A DNA stretch of 64,000 nt. Origin: Dryocosmus kuriphilus (taxonomy: Eukaryota; Arthropoda; Insecta; Hymenoptera; Cynipidae). Where the stretch lies: the NCBI GenBank assembly GCA_038277395.1, contig CM076192.1, positions 200,570,161 through 200,634,160 of the forward strand, written 5' to 3'. The stretch's first letter is position 1. Each line of letters opens with the position of its first letter. Shown one piece after another: positions 1 through 11,428 of the stretch. The notes below the pieces were generated by a model. It did not search any database. It had not been told where the DNA came from and was given only the letters and a program-made list of their open reading frames with translations. A program made the translations under genes and the position numbers.

Positions 1-31
1 CCAACGCCGCCGCGACCAAGGATACCTACAA
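1..31 (+). other. Micro-exon-like cassette A1 (5' edge cut by window)
   Basis: GC-rich cassette followed by a splice-donor-like GTAATT at 32. It aligns with the 33-nt cassettes at 4331 and 57992, but appears to lack one internal base. The acceptor lies outside the window. Confidence 0.4.
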
Positions 32-1366
32 GTAATTAGAAAATTATTTAAATTACAATATAAAATAAACAGTAATTAGTTAATAAAATACACATAAATA
101 TAGGCTTTAAAATTTTGAGGACGGTAATGAGGGACAATAATAATATGTCTAATTTAATGAAACCCCATAAAAAAACATATTTTTGGTTGGAAAGTTTTCT
201 TTTTACTTTAAATGAACGTTCACATTTTAGTTTGAGAATTCATCATATTTAGTTGAAAACTATTTTTATTAAAAATGCGCTTTTTCTTTGAAAAACTAGT
301 TTTCCGAAAACAAAGATACGTACATGGTGTACAGTGTTCTGGAAATGTCTTTTCGTGTACTCTCAAAATATTCTTTTTGGTTGGAGTTTTAACTATTTTT
401 TTTTTTAAATCATGGATTTTGTTATAAACTAATCTCTTGTTGTAAAGTACCGTTTTTTGGCTGAAAGCTCAAACACTGTTCGTTCAAAGCTAATCTTCTT
501 TTTATTCAAAATTTAGCTGTTTCATTTTTGGTTGAGAATTCATTTTTCTGACTGGAATTTTTACTACTTTTTCTTTAAATTCTTGGATTTTGTTAAGAAT
601 TAATCTTTCTTGAAAAATTACGTTTTTTGTTTGGAAAATCAACTATTTTTGTTCAAAATAATCTTTCTTGTCGAAATTCAGCTTCTATTTAGAAAATTTC
701 CTTTCCTTTGATTGATAGTAATTGAACAATTTTTTTATGCTAATTTATCCTGTGTTTTATGAAAAACTGAAATATTTTGTTGACGATTAACAAGTTCACG
801 TTTTAGTTGAAAACTCTTTTTTCAGATAAAAATTCAACTATCTTGTTGAGAATTCGTCTTTTCAGTTTTTTCCTTTTGTTTTGATTCAACTAATTTTGTT
901 TCAAAGTTAATCCGTTTTTTGAAAATGTAACTATGATATCTTAAATCTATGTTATTGTTGCTAACGCATTCTTTCTGATTTTATTTAAAAAGTTTGTTTA
1001 TAACAATAAAAATTGCTTCATTTCGAGGATATTTCTTTACTGGCTCCGATAGCTGCTGAGATATTGCAATTTCAACAAAATAATTAATTTTTCAAGCAAA
1101 ACTAGTTCAGTTTGTAAAAAGATATTTTTCAACGTAACAGTTTAGTTTCTGAACTGAAACACCGGCTTTAACAAAATAGTTGAATTTTCACGCAAGAAAG
1201 GTGACCTTTTACCAAAAATAACTGATGATTTTGGTAGAAAAATATTAATTTGGAGCGAAAATTCCCTAACGTAACCTCAAATGGTTTAAATTTACGAGTA
1301 GGAAAGTACAATTTGGTTCATTGAAAAAAATTCTATTAATAAAAAATCGCTATGTTTTTCTTTCAG

Positions 1367-1396
1367 AAACATCTGCTCGACTAAGGGAGAGAAGAG
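1367..1396 (+). other. Micro-exon-like cassette B1 (30 nt)
   Basis: Exactly 30 nt between a canonical acceptor (tttttctttcag, ending 1366) and GTATTT. In phase 2 it is open and would encode TSARLRERR; in phase 0 it has a stop. Length divisible by three, so inclusion or skipping would keep frame. Confidence 0.45.
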
Positions 1397-2844
1397 GTAT
1401 TTAAAATATTATTTAAAGTACAATATAAAATAAATAGTATTTTTAAATAAAACACTCATAAATCTTGGATTTAAAATTTTGCTAACTTTAATGAGGGGGC
1501 AATAATATGACCAAACTAATGAAACCGCATAAGAAACATATATCTTTGGTTATAATTTTTTTTTTTTTTTGTTACTTTAAGTCAACTTCTACATTTTCGT
1601 TTAAAAACTCAACACATTTAGTTGGAAATTTTCATTTATTAAAAATTCACCACTTTGTTTAAAATTTAATTTTTTAAATCAAGAATACAAATATGGTTTA
1701 TACTGCTTTGGAAATGCCTTTTCGTGAACTTTAAGACACTTGATTGGTTTGGAATTTTGACTCCTTTTATGGAAGGTCATGGATTTTGTTAACAATTATT
1801 TTTTGTTAAAGAGTGATGTCTTTTGGTTGAAGATTCAACTATGGTTTCTCAAATTTAATTTTTCTTTTTTATTCAAAATTTAGCTGCTTCATTTTTGGAT
1901 GATAAAATAATCTTTTTTGTGGAATTTCAACTATTTTTCTGTTTTGAAAGTTTAAGATTTTCTTGAGAATTAACATTTTTCGAAAAATGATGCTTTTCTA
2001 AATTAAAAATTCAACTATACTTTTTTGTAAATAAATTTTTCTTGATTTAGTTAACTCCTCCATTCCTGGTTAAGAATTCATTCTTTTGAGTTAAAAATTT
2101 GATTACTTTTTTCAATTACAAGGATTTTTTTAATAACTCTTCTTTGCTTGAAAGTGCTACTGCTTTGCGAAAATGTAATTCTTTTGTTGACAATTTATCT
2201 TTCTTGACCGGAATTGAACTGTCTTCTTCAAAATATTCCAAGGCTGATAATAATTCAACTATTGTTGGTTGAAAAATAACATTTTTGGGTTTAGGTAAGT
2301 TATAAACTTGTGCATGAAAATTCATGCTTTTAATTGGGGATTCTTCTATTTTGTTAAACATTGTCCTTTTTTTAGTTAAAACTTAAAATCTTCCAGTAAA
2401 AGATCAATTTTTTTGTTGAAAATATAACAATTTTTTAATTCATTTTTTTGTAGAAAATTTAACTGCTTCGAAATTAAAAATACGATAACATCGTGTAATG
2501 CCGTTGGAGGTTATATTTGGGAGTTTTCAACAGAAATCAAGATCTTTCAACCAAAATCATCACGTATAGCCTTAATATGGACGTCTTATGCAAACCCACT
2601 GCAAAAAATGGGTTTCTTTGAGGTTGGGTTGACAAAAGGGGGATTCGAGATTCCTTGACATAACCTCCAATTATTGAAACTTGTATATTTTTCTAAAATA
2701 AATGACAATTCTGTTTAACAAGTATTGACGTGGGACAAAAATTCGCCAACATAGCTTCAAATGCCTTAAACTGACAAGTACGAAAGTGCAATTGGGTACG
2801 TTAAAAAAATTCATTAACAGAAAATCGCTGTTTTTTTCTTTCAG

Positions 2845-2874
2845 CATCATCTTCAAAGCCAAGGGAAAGTACAG
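2845..2874 (+). other. Micro-exon-like cassette B2 (30 nt)
   Basis: Exactly 30 nt between ttttctttcag (ending 2844) and GTAATT. Phase 2 reads SSSKPREST. Same length, borders and phase as the cassettes at 1367, 54654 and 56799. Confidence 0.5.
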
Positions 2875-4330
2875 GTAATTGAAAAATTATTTAAAATTCA
2901 ATATAAAATAAATAATATTTTATTAATAAAATTCTCAGAAATCTAGGATTTAAAATTTTCATAACGATAATGTGGACCAATAGTATAACATTACTAAATG
3001 AATGAAATCCCATGAAGAAACATATATCTTTGGTTGGAAATTCTTTTTTTTTTTTTTGTTTTAAGTCGACTTTCACATTTTCGTTTAAGAATTCATCACA
3101 TTTAGTTGAAAACTTTTTTTATTAAAAATTCACTACTTCGTTGAAAATGAAATTTTTTAAATCAAAAATACAAATATGGTCTATAGTGCTTTGGAAATGC
3201 GCGCTTTTCGTGAACTTTAAGAGACATCTTTCATTGGAATTTTTTACGGCTTTTTTGGAAATTCATGAATTATTTTAAGAATTAGTCTAGTTGAAAAGGC
3301 ATCTTTTGGTTCAAAATTCAACTACGTTCGGTCAATTTTAATCTTTTTTTTTTTACTCAAAATTTTGCTGTTTCATTTTTGGTTGAGAAATATTCTTTTG
3401 AGTTGGATTTCAACTATTTTTCTTTTTTGAGATTTTAAGATTTTGTTGAGAATTAATATTTTTCGGAAAATTATGGTTTTTATTGAAAATTCAAAAATTT
3501 TTGTTTCTAAATTAATTTTTTTTTTTTCATTCAGTTAATTGTTCCATTCATGGTTAAGAATTCGTCCTTTTTAGTTAAAAATTCAACTATTCTTTTTGAA
3601 GATACAAGGATTTTGTTGATAATTCGTCTTTGGTTGAAAGTTCAACTGTTTTCCTGAAAAGTATTTCTTTTGTTGACAATTTTTCTTTCATGAGCCGGAA
3701 TTCAATTGTCTTTTTGAAAATTCGTCCGGGGTTGATATTTCAACTATCGTTGGTTCAAAAAAACATTTTTTGGTTTAGGTCAGTTATAAATTTTTGAAAG
3801 GGAATTCATTCTTTCAGTTGAAAATCCGACTACTTTATTTAAATTTGGTCGTTTTTTTTAGTTAAAACTTAAAATATTACATTAAAAATTCATTTTTTTC
3901 TTGATAGTATAAGCATTCTTGATCAAAAATCCACTTTTTTGTTAAAAATTTAACGGTTCGCTTAAGTGTTTAACTTATGTCCTTTAACTTTTCGGCTTGA
4001 GCTATTCGGGCATTATGTTTAGGAACTTTCAACAAAGATCAAGAGTTTTCACACAAAATCATCACCTAATATGACTTAACATAGACGTCTTTCGCAAAAC
4101 CAATACACAAATGGGCTTTTTTGAAGTTAGATTGCCAAAAGAGATTCGGGACTCCTTAACATAACCTAAAATTATTGAAACTTGTACCTTCATGATTTTG
4201 ATTGAAAATGTTAAATTGAAGCGAAAGTTCCCTAACAAAAAGTCAAATGACTTAAACTTACAAATACGAAAGTAGAATTGTGTTCGTTGACAAATTCGTT
4301 AACAAGATGTCCCTATTTTTCTTTTCTGAG

Positions 4331-4363
4331 ACCCATCGCCGCCACCACGAAAGGTACCTTCAA
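4331..4363 (+). other. Micro-exon-like cassette A2 (33 nt)
   Basis: 33 nt between a pyrimidine-rich acceptor ending in AG (4329-4330) and GTAATT at 4364. Phase 2 reads PSPPPRKVPS, a Pro/Ser-rich peptide. An alternative internal donor (AAG|GTACC) exists within the cassette. Confidence 0.45.
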
Positions 4364-4789
4364 GTAATTAAAACATTATTTAAATTATATAATAAAATAA
4401 ACAGTAATTAGCTAATAAAATACAGATAAATATAGGATTTAAAGTTTTGATGACGGTAATGAAGAACAATAGTAATATGACCGAATTAATGAAAATCTAT
4501 AAAAAAAAAAAACTTTGGGTTGAAAAATTTTTTTTCACTTTAACTCGAGTTTCACATTTTAGTTTGAGAATTCATTATATTTAGTTAAAAACTTTTGTTC
4601 ATTAAAAATGCGCTTTTTCGTTCAAAAATTAGATTTCCTGAAACAAAACTGCAAATTTGGTGTACAGTGTTTTGGAAATATCCTTTCTGCACTTTGAAAC
4701 ACACTTTTTGGTTGGAGTTTTAACTGTTTTTTTTGTAAATCATGGATTTTGATATGAATTAGTCTTGATAAATACCTCCCACCCCCCCT

Positions 4790-5215
4790 TAAAGGTTGGT
4801 GGGAGTCTATCAATGACGTGGAGGAACGGTTCCTCGATACAGAAAAAAAAAAAATGCTAGTAGTAGAGCTGTAGGGGTTCTGCGGCACCACGACAAGCTT
4901 CGCGCTGTCGCCGACAGATGGCGCCAATACTCCCACAGTGGTATATTTCCGTGCAAAGTATCGACAGTCGGTGTTACCGTGAGTCGATAAGGTAGGATTG
5001 CACGAAAACAAAATACTTTTTTCACCGATAGGTGGCACCAATGTCCTTTATTACCCTTATCGGTAAAATAGGAATGTTGAGGCATGAATTTACCATATGC
5101 AGCACCACTACAAGCTTTGCGTGAACGCCGCATTCCTTATTATTAAGGTTAGGTATTGGAATTTACTTCTCAAAAATTCTCTCTCTCCTTCACTCTCCAT
5201 CGGCTTGTATACTTT
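4790..5215. other. Non-AT-rich unique stretch with imperfect direct repeats
   Basis: More GC-rich than its surroundings. The motif 'gcggcaccacgacaagctt' near 4880 recurs imperfectly as 'gcagcaccactacaagctt' near 5098, and 'agatggcgccaa' also appears at about 28,806. A 70-bp segment (5141-5210) recurs at 5676-5745. ORFs on - here (for example 4622-5041) show no recognisable domain and I do not call them genes. Confidence 0.4.
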
Positions 5216-5339
5216 AATATAAGAGCATAAATTCAATGGGGTGCAGGTTTAAACATGCTTTCCCCCCCTCTCTCTCTCTAACACTGACCTCATTATGGGT
5301 ACGAGAATGGACCGAGGGACAAAGAGGGAGTCTCGTCAA

Positions 5340-5655
5340 ATTACGCAAGATGGTGTAATAATTTAAAATCACAAAATAATCTGATATTAAAAAACAAAGA
5401 TTTTGTTGATTGTGCTCAAGAAATGCAATCACTTTCGCCTCTTGTAAAATTCCGTACTCATGAAACAAAACTCAAAAATCTGAAAATAATCAGATATTGA
5501 AAAAGAACGATTGTGCTCAATAAATGCAATCACTTTTACCTCTTGTATAATTCCGTACTCCTGCATAAAAATTCAAAAATCTCAAAATTATCAGATATTA
5601 AAGAAAGCATTTTTTCTGGGTTGTGCTCAAGAAATGCAATCACTTTTCCCTGTAG
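5340..5655. repeat. Tandem repeat, about 105-bp unit x3
   Basis: The words 'cagatatta', 'tgtgctcaa' and 'aaatgcaatcactttt' return three times, near 5410, 5511 and 5622, with matching sequence in between. The array is bracketed by a direct repeat of about 70 bp (5141-5210 and 5676-5745). Confidence 0.75.
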
Positions 5656-5887
5656 CGTAAGTCAGAATACATTCCTTATTACTATTAAGGTTATGTATTG
5701 TAATTTACTTCTCGAATATTCTATCTCTCTCACTCTCTCATCGGCGGCATCTCTAACCGGCTTCCGCTTCCCCTCCCTCCCCCCTTGCTCCACCAACGCG
5801 GCAACTCTAGATAGGTTTCGACAAGCATAATCCTGTTGGAACACGCATAATGATGCAATTTATCGACAGGGATAGATTATTTGACAC

Positions 5888-6008
5888 CCACACTTCTTCA
5901 TTTACATACATATATGATGCCGCACACCCAGCTTCGCTCTATTTGCACTCACACTTCTTCATTTACATACATATACGATGCAGCGCACCCAGCTTCGCTC
6001 GATTTTAT
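5888..6008. repeat. Tandem duplication, 61-bp unit x2, abutting a promoter
   Basis: Two nearly identical copies containing 'acacttcttcatttacata' and 'cacccagcttcgctc' start at 5890 and 5951. The second copy runs directly into the TATA box at 6006, so the duplication could have doubled a promoter-proximal element. Confidence 0.75.
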
Positions 6009-6040
6009 AAAAGAGCGAGTGCAACGGAGTGACCTCAGTT
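6006..6040 (+). promoter_or_regulatory. TATA box plus initiator
   Basis: TATAAAAG at 6006-6013 is followed by TCAGTT at 6035-6040, the arthropod initiator, with its A 31 nt downstream of the TATA T. It lies about 650 bp upstream of the Polinton polymerase-region frame and would place a long leader (about 6037-6660) in front of it. Confidence 0.6.
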
Positions 6041-6239
6041 CGGCTTTGTCTATCAAGCGTTTCACATTGAGTGAAGAAAATCTCTAGTCTATTTTTTTTG
6101 TGAACTTTACTATTGACTTGTGAAATAAGGATAGAGTATTTAATGAAAAAGTGAAAATACAGAGGCTTCAGTCTGTCATTGAACCGTGTGCGACATGTGA
6201 AAAAGTATTGAAGAATTTCCAGTGAAGTTTTATTCTAGT

Positions 6240-6430
6240 TGAGAACTTTGTTGTAACTTTATATTATATACTGTGTGTGTGTGTGTGAAAAAGATACTCA
6301 ACGTAAAGTGCAGCTAAAGACACTGTTAGCAGCTTTAAGTGTACAGTGTGTGGGAAAAAGGCAGTCAACGTAAAGTGCAGCTAAAGTGTGGTTGAGAGAA
6401 AAGGACACTCAACGAAAGTATAGCGATGCA
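6240..6430 (+). repeat. Leader with (GT)n and imperfect ~85-bp tandem repeat
   Basis: A short GT run (6271-6286) precedes repeated words 'caacgtaaagtgcagctaaag' (shortened forms at about 6299 and 6366) and 'cactcaacgaaag'. It probably belongs to the 5' leader downstream of the 6006 promoter. The 85-codon ORF at 6386-6643 has no recognisable domain. Confidence 0.45.
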
Positions 6431-6659
6431 AAATATACAGTGTGCGTGAAAGACTTTATTAAAGTTGTTTTATTCCATCTTCATATTAAAAATGATCCTC
6501 GACGAGTGCGTGAAGCTCATTCACGGTACAGAGTATGCGTTGAATCTAATGTTATTTTCTGGATACACACGTCTAGACAAAATCACCGAGTGGAAGAATG
6601 TGTGATCGCTTTGAATAAAGACTATCAGGAGAGAAGTTTATAGGGAGACACCACCGCAG

Positions 6660-7530
6660 TCATTAGGCAGAAAAGAAAAGTGTCTGAACCTGATTGAGAA
6701 GCTCGCATGCTTAGAGGCACGCTTTGATTTATTGATGAAGAAAGGAAGAGGACATGTGGTGAAGAAACAAGATGATATCAATAACCGCGTAAAGTGGATA
6801 GATGTAGACAAACTTTCAGTAGTCGTGTTAAAACGTGTGTAGCGGCCAATTTATTACATAAAAGTGTTCTTGCCTTTTTGAGTGATGCTCAGTAATTATT
6901 CGTTGTTCAAGTGGGCAAAAAATTTAAAAAACGCAAGGCTTTGAAAACAAATCCATTACTACTTCGCTACTATACAAAAATCGGTAAAGATGAGCCTGTG
7001 ATAAAAAATTCAAGTCAAAGAACTAAGCCATGTATTCCACCACTGACTTGAAATTATGGTTTGAAACGTACGTGAGGTACCCAGTCCTCAAGGATATGGA
7101 GGAGTTTAAGGAGAAAGACTCTGGATGGACCCTCCACTTAATCATCAAGCTTTCCATCAACATCAACAAGTAGAACCCGCTAAAGGCACGTTCATACATT
7201 GAGCTTCCAAAGTCGATCAAGGATAAGAAAGCTTGTGTGAACATACAAAGTTTTTACAACGAGTGCTTCAAGTGGGCATTACTCTCAGCCTTACACTCAC
7301 CTAACAGGAATGACTTTGCTAAACGTGTATACAGCTACCAACAGTACAGGGAAGAACTGGATTTTTCCGACTTCAGCTTTCCAGTTGCACTCAAGTATGT
7401 GAAAAAATTCGAGAAGAAGAACCAAATCTCTATAAATGTCTACGGCCTTATTAAGAAGAGTGACAATAAATTCACAGTCGCGCCTCTTTACGATTACACA
7501 TATCTGATTTTTCTATCCAGCTTTGCGTGA
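6660..7530 (+). pseudogene. Polinton/adintovirus DNA polymerase B region, N-terminal fragment
   Basis: Pieces in different frames make one degraded gene. From about 6698 a frame reads EKLACLEARFDLLMKKGRG and continues through NNRVKWIDVD to a TAG at 6839. From about 6935 another carries LLLRYYTKIGKDEP. From 7030 (ATG) a frame holds DLKLWFETYV, EEFKEKDSGWT, a stop after SININK (about 7171), then CVNIQSFYNECFKWALLSALH-type sequence and KFEKKNQISINVYGL, ending at a stop at 7528. This order, especially the DSGW, 'CFKWA..SALH' and 'FEK.N.ISINVYG' blocks, is that of the region preceding the polymerase domain in insect Polintons and adintoviruses. The polymerase catalytic domain itself is absent. It meets the integrase relic tail to tail at 7.55 kb. 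Confidence 0.75.
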
Positions 7531-7554
7531 ACTATCAAAGTCTAACCACTCTAC

Positions 7555-8421
7555 CTATACTTTATTGACACTTTTTTTGATTACCTTTTCTACAAGATAT
7601 ATGTCTGGATGCTTCACTTTGAGAAGTTCCTGTACATAGAATCCTCCAGCGATACATTGTTTTTGATAGTGCTCGAGCTTGTAAGTCACTGGATTGGTAG
7701 GTATGACTTGTATCACAGTGAATATCTCTGCTCTCCAGTTTGGAGTGTATCCTTTTTCAAAGACATGCTTGTGCTTGCTGGTTCGAAATCTGTCACCAAC
7801 CTTGAACTTTGCTCTCTTCCTTCTGGGTATACTTTGCAGTTTTTTAAAGCGTTGCAGGAGTCCTTTTTCGTCCTCAGCAGTGACATTTCTGGGCTCCATA
7901 CCGATTGATCGATGTTTTGCATCATTGTACTTGGAGGTGAGAGTGTGCAAAATGTCTATCCACCTGTAGTTGCCTCTCAAGCTAAATTGTGTTCACATCT
8001 TGTTTTTGAGCGTGCGAATAAATCTTTCACAGATTAATGCCTTTAGATTACTGCGCGTTGAGGAGAGATTAATTCTGTGTTGTTGTATTAGATTTTTAAA
8101 GTGTGAATTATAAAATTCTTTGCCTTTGTCAGTGTGCAAGTTTTTTGGTACGCAACCCTGCACCAGTACAGATTTCATTGCTAAAGTTACATCTGGTCCA
8201 CTCTTGCTTTTAACAGGGACAGCCTAGGCGTAATTGGAGAAAATATCAATTACGGTAAGTAAATACTTGTAATTATTATTCTCATGGTCATAGGGTAACG
8301 TTTCAACCAAATCTGCCTGCCATTTCTCGTCTATACTACGCATCTGTACACAGCGAAGAGGATAATTTTTTCTAGCAGGTCTATGCAGTTCCGTGACTGC
8401 TGCCAATTTCTCCTTGCCCAT
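7555..8421 (-). pseudogene. Polinton retroviral-type integrase (rve), two nonsense mutations
   Basis: One continuous minus-strand frame from ATG at 8421 to the stop at 7555 (about 289 codons), interrupted by TAG at 8224-8226 and TGA at 7993. Visible catalytic acidic residues fit an rve DDE core: QADLVE, HTDKGKEF and the Glu of CERFIRTL. The C-terminal part (FKVGDRFRTSK...YTPNWRAEIFTV...YKLEHY) resembles the small barrel or chromodomain-like tail of Polinton integrases. Both stops fall where a Trp would fit (NYA*AVPVKSK and KNKM*TQFSL). The HHCC zinc finger is not seen upstream, so the N terminus is missing or frameshifted. It would insert the element into host DNA; this copy cannot be functional. 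Confidence 0.85.
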
Positions 8422-8439
8422 ATTTGAGTGTGTTTAGTC

Positions 8440-8802
8440 GAGCAATGAGTTTAGCGTCACGGATCGGCAAATCTTGTTTTATATCAATCTGCAAGTTTTT
8501 TTCAGTTTCTCGTTGATTGACTCCTCGAGACCACGAATCATCAAATTATTGTTTTCAATCTCTGCTCTCATAGACGATGTGACTGCAAACACTGTACGTA
8601 TCTCGTTTTGAATAATGCTCTTTACAGTTCCTAAGTTTACTGCGTCAGATTGTTCATTGGCTCCACTAACGTTACATAATCTCTTGCCGCCTACATTATA
8701 ATGATCGTCGGAGGTGATTTTGAATCCAATAATAGGCTGTCCACGGCTCACTGCTGCAGCGGTTCGATCCAGGTGACGTACAAACAATTCGATACTCATC
8801 AT
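8440..8802 (-). pseudogene. Small Polinton-associated protein, frameshifted
   Basis: An ATG at 8802 opens a frame of 107 codons beginning MMSIELFVRHLDRT and containing IRGLEESINEKLKK, stopping at 8479. A one-base change near 8495 would extend it through NLQIDIKQDLPIRDAKLIARL to about 8440, which is more protein-like than the present tail. It sits between the integrase relic and the hypothetical gene at 8.83 kb, same strand. Family function is unknown to me; short proteins of this kind accompany capsid and integrase genes in insect Polintons. Confidence 0.5.
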
Positions 8803-8832
8803 GATACTGATGATATTTTTATGTGAATGCTC

Positions 8833-9692
8833 CTAATATATGATTCCGGCTTCCCGTAGTTCCTCAGTAATGGACACGATTTCATTGTTGTGACTTGGAT
8901 TGCCAGCTGACTGAGATGCTACAAGTAGACAAAGATGATCCACTAGCTCGTTGGAGTCGTACCAGAAGACATAGTCTGTATTCACATTTTTTCTCGCTAC
9001 CATATACTGTGGCAGTGAACCTCCACTCATTGAGGACCGTCTGCGTGACACATTGAACAGTTTCGCAATAAATTTCATGTACTTGGTACTATTGCCTTTT
9101 CGAACAATTTCATTTGCGCTATATCGCTTCTTGTGTGCATTTGTAGCAATTAGAATTCCTTTATAATTGCTTAGATCATCAGCACTTATATGTGATTCTT
9201 CAGGACTCTGTCTAAACAGCAGTTCCAGCAAGCGAACGATTTTCAGGTACCGTTTATCTTCAACGTGTTTATATTGTCCCTCAAAACTAATGGGCTTATC
9301 ACCAATCATAAGAGCTCTATTTCTGAGCTTACGAACACCATAAATCTTATCCAAATACTGCTTTCTGTTTTGATTTAGCACCCTGAGAAACTTTTTGTCA
9401 GATACTCATAATTATCAGGAACCGAGTTGTATCTTCAACCACAGTTTCATCCTGCTCTCCTTCTTGAGCATCGGCAGTCACGTAGGAATCGTTGTCATCA
9501 TTATCATCATCCATCTGGTCTTTTCCTTTTCAGGTTCAACCTTCGTTGAGGTAGCAGACATTTCAACAAGTTTTTGCAGTGGCATCACGATTGGCTAAAC
9601 GTTCCACTCATTATCTTTTTAGCGGCTTTTTTACCCATTTTCAGCATTCGATGTTTGCCTCGAATCGCCTCACTGGCCTTTGCGATTTGACG
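8833..9692 (-). pseudogene. Polinton-associated hypothetical protein, broken N terminus
   Basis: The clean part is 182 codons from 9381, beginning MLNQNRKQYLDKIYGVRKL and ending EELREAGIIY*. Upstream, other frames carry an acidic stretch (MDDDNDDNDSYVTADAQ at about 9510), PDNYEYLTK just before the clean frame, and basic KMGKKAAKKIMSGTF near 9610-9650, indicating a longer original protein broken by at least two frameshifts and stops. I recognise the overall pattern as a protein that recurs in hymenopteran Polinton-like insertions, but its function is not known to me. Its 5' end overlaps, antisense, the start of the phospholipase-like gene. Confidence 0.6.
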
Positions 9693-10392
9693 GACTTGAT
9701 AGAGGTGATCCCGGTATCAATCCTCCAGACGCAGCGTGCAAAGAACACTGTATTGCATATTCACGTAATCGTGAGGACGTAGAAGCGAGAAACTCTGCAG
9801 ATCGTGTACTAGCCAGTAAAGCGTGGCAGCGGGTTTTTGCCAAAGACGCTAAAATTGTTGAGAAAGCTGCAGAACTGGCAATAACTAACATATTAAATGT
9901 CAAAGCGAAACTCGGTATTGGAATAAAGAGGAAATCCAATACAGTGAAGAGGAAGCTTAGTTTAAAAAAGAAGAAGAAAAAAAATTCGATTTAGGAAGAT
10001 TGTGATGCAGCTAAAAAGGCAATGAGACTAAGTAGTAATGCAAATGTAGTCATCAAGTCTGCAATCACAGGTGCACATGAAGCTGTGAGAGGTGTGGATA
10101 AAGTGAAAAATCCACGTGTATTGCCAATCCCCTCAAAAGTTAGGGGTGTTTTGCCGTTGATTCCCATATTGCTGGACTCAGTGCACTTGGAGCACTCACT
10201 GGTAGCGCAGTTCGTGTAGCAAAAGCTGCAAACGATGCTAGCGCAGCTAAACAACAGCTCGTAGAGGCTCAGCTTCATAACAAGTCAATGGGGGCTATTG
10301 CCCTAGGAAAGGGGTTACGCCTGAAACCTCACAGGAAAGGACTGAGACTTCATATAAGAGGACAGGGCCTTCGTCTAAGACCAGCATCAAGA
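9675..10392 (+). pseudogene. Polinton phospholipase-A2-like capsid-associated protein, broken
   Basis: The frame 9680-9994 carries GLDRGDPGINPPDAACKEH followed by CIAYS, then ADRVLASKAWQRV and a Lys-rich tail. The 'D.AC..H.iAYS' block matches parvovirus-type PLA2 domains, but the Asp of the HDxxY active motif is Cys here, in both copies of the region. Beyond a stop near 9993 other frames hold PRVLPIPSKVRGVLPLIPIL and then, after a frameshift, ALGALTGSAVRVAKAANDAS and repeats of GKGLRLKP / KGLRLHIRG to a TAG at 10,390. That Gly-Leu-Arg/Lys repeat tail is typical of this Polinton protein. Followed directly by the protease relic. Confidence 0.65.
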
Positions 10393-10798
10393 AACTTGTA
10401 GTGAAGCTACCTCATCGTGCACTCACTGATGCCGATATTTTGAAATATGCTAAAGCTATAAAAATTCCACATTTCCTTGGAGTGACTATGCGTAATGAGC
10501 TACTACCAGTGGTGGTCCCCGTCAAACTGAATCAGCTATTGTAAATCTTGATGACAGTCACGGTCCTTGTACTCACTGGGTAGCATATAGAAAGACCGGT
10601 AATAGTGTTCTATACTTTGACAGTTTCGCTAATCTTCATCCAACATCTGATCTTGTTGATTAACTCGATGTTGGTAGCATAATAAAGTACAATCATGATA
10701 GGTATCAAGTCTATGACAGTGTTGACTGTGGACGCTTGTGTTTAAAATTTTTGTGTCGACAGCTGCATGTAAGAGACAACATACTCTCTAAACAATAG
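10371..10798 (+). pseudogene. Adenain-like cysteine protease (Polinton PRO), broken
   Basis: A frame opening at 10,371 gives KLPHRALTDADILKYAKAI and IPHFLGVTMRNELLP; after a frameshift near 10,510 a second frame gives AIVNLDDSHGPCTHWVAY, VLYFDSFANLHP, a TAA at 10,662, then YNHDRYQVYDSVDCGRLCL. The H of THWVAY, the D of FDSF and the C of DCGRLCL fit the His-Asp-Cys order of adenovirus-type maturation proteases. It would process capsid proteins. Sits between the PLA2-like gene and the minor capsid gene, the usual Polinton neighbourhood. At least one stop and one frameshift inactivate it. Confidence 0.8.
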
Positions 10799-10842
10799 TG
10801 TATAATGAGCAGACTAGAGGCAGTATAGGGTAGAACATTGCC

Positions 10843-11428
10843 ATGGACGAATCATTTACTCATGCCATATAGGGACACTCTTCTGTGGTCGAGGCAGAGT
10901 ACTTTCCACCAACAGAGCTCTCTCCGGACAAGAACTACGCTATGATATTGAAGATATTAAAAGCTATATCCAGAAGGTTCCAGCAAGTGACGGAATTACA
11001 ATAAACATTCAAACCAAATAAGAACGCACTGCGCAGTGAGATAAAAGTGTAATCGTGAAGTGGACTTTAGTACAAGAGATTCGATTGGACGACTATTGGG
11101 ATTTGCACCTCGTGATCTCGAAGTCAATAAGACTCACACATCTGATCTACCTGTGGCCATTCTCAAAGTGAATGCTCTACGAGTTGAGTGTATCATCACA
11201 ACAGGAGTCTACATCAACGAGCGCAAAGTTCACACGATTCATGAATTCTTTCCTGTTGTTCCACCAGGATATAAGATTGTGGAAGTGCCGTCATACGTCA
11301 TTTATCTGCCAATCGCCGTCAAGGCAATACCGCAAATTCAGCTCCGCATTGTCGACCAAGACAGAGACTTGGTGAATTTTCGAGAAGAGATTATGACAAT
11401 ACGACTGCATGTTAAATTATCATCATAA
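10843..11428 (+). pseudogene. Polinton minor capsid (penton-like) protein
   Basis: ATG at 10,843 starts MDESFTHAI, hits TAG at 10,870, then continues HSSVVEAEYFPPTELSPDKN; frame changes follow before the clean segment at 11,060-11,428, which reads FSTRDSIGRLLGFAPRDLE, ILKVNALRVECIITTGVYIN, VHTIHEFFPVVPPGYKIVE and ends HVKLSS*. These blocks match the single-jelly-roll minor capsid family of insect Polintons/adintoviruses. The C-terminal 122 codons are intact. Its TAA overlaps an ATG at 11,428 (taATG). Confidence 0.75.

Larger units (their letters stand above)
1..4760 (+). repeat. Tandem array of ~1.48-kb units carrying micro-exon-like cassettes
   Basis: Three boundaries repeat at 1367, 2845 and 4331, giving unit lengths of about 1,478 and 1,486 bp; the window opens inside an earlier unit. 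Each unit has a conserved core of roughly 300 bp: a stretch with tacgaaagt-type sequence, a pyrimidine tract, a 30-33-nt cassette, GTAATT or GTATTT, then about 150 bp of conserved AT-rich sequence ending near 'aatgaaaccccataa'. The rest of each unit is degenerate low-complexity DNA built on TTGAAAATTCAAC-like words. Homologous cores recur on the opposite strand at 53-58 kb. Short ORFs inside the array are noise apart from the cassettes. Confidence 0.85.

Noticed and set aside
11172..11375. 67-codon ORF in the minor capsid gene
   Set aside because: Out-of-frame shadow of the capsid frame.
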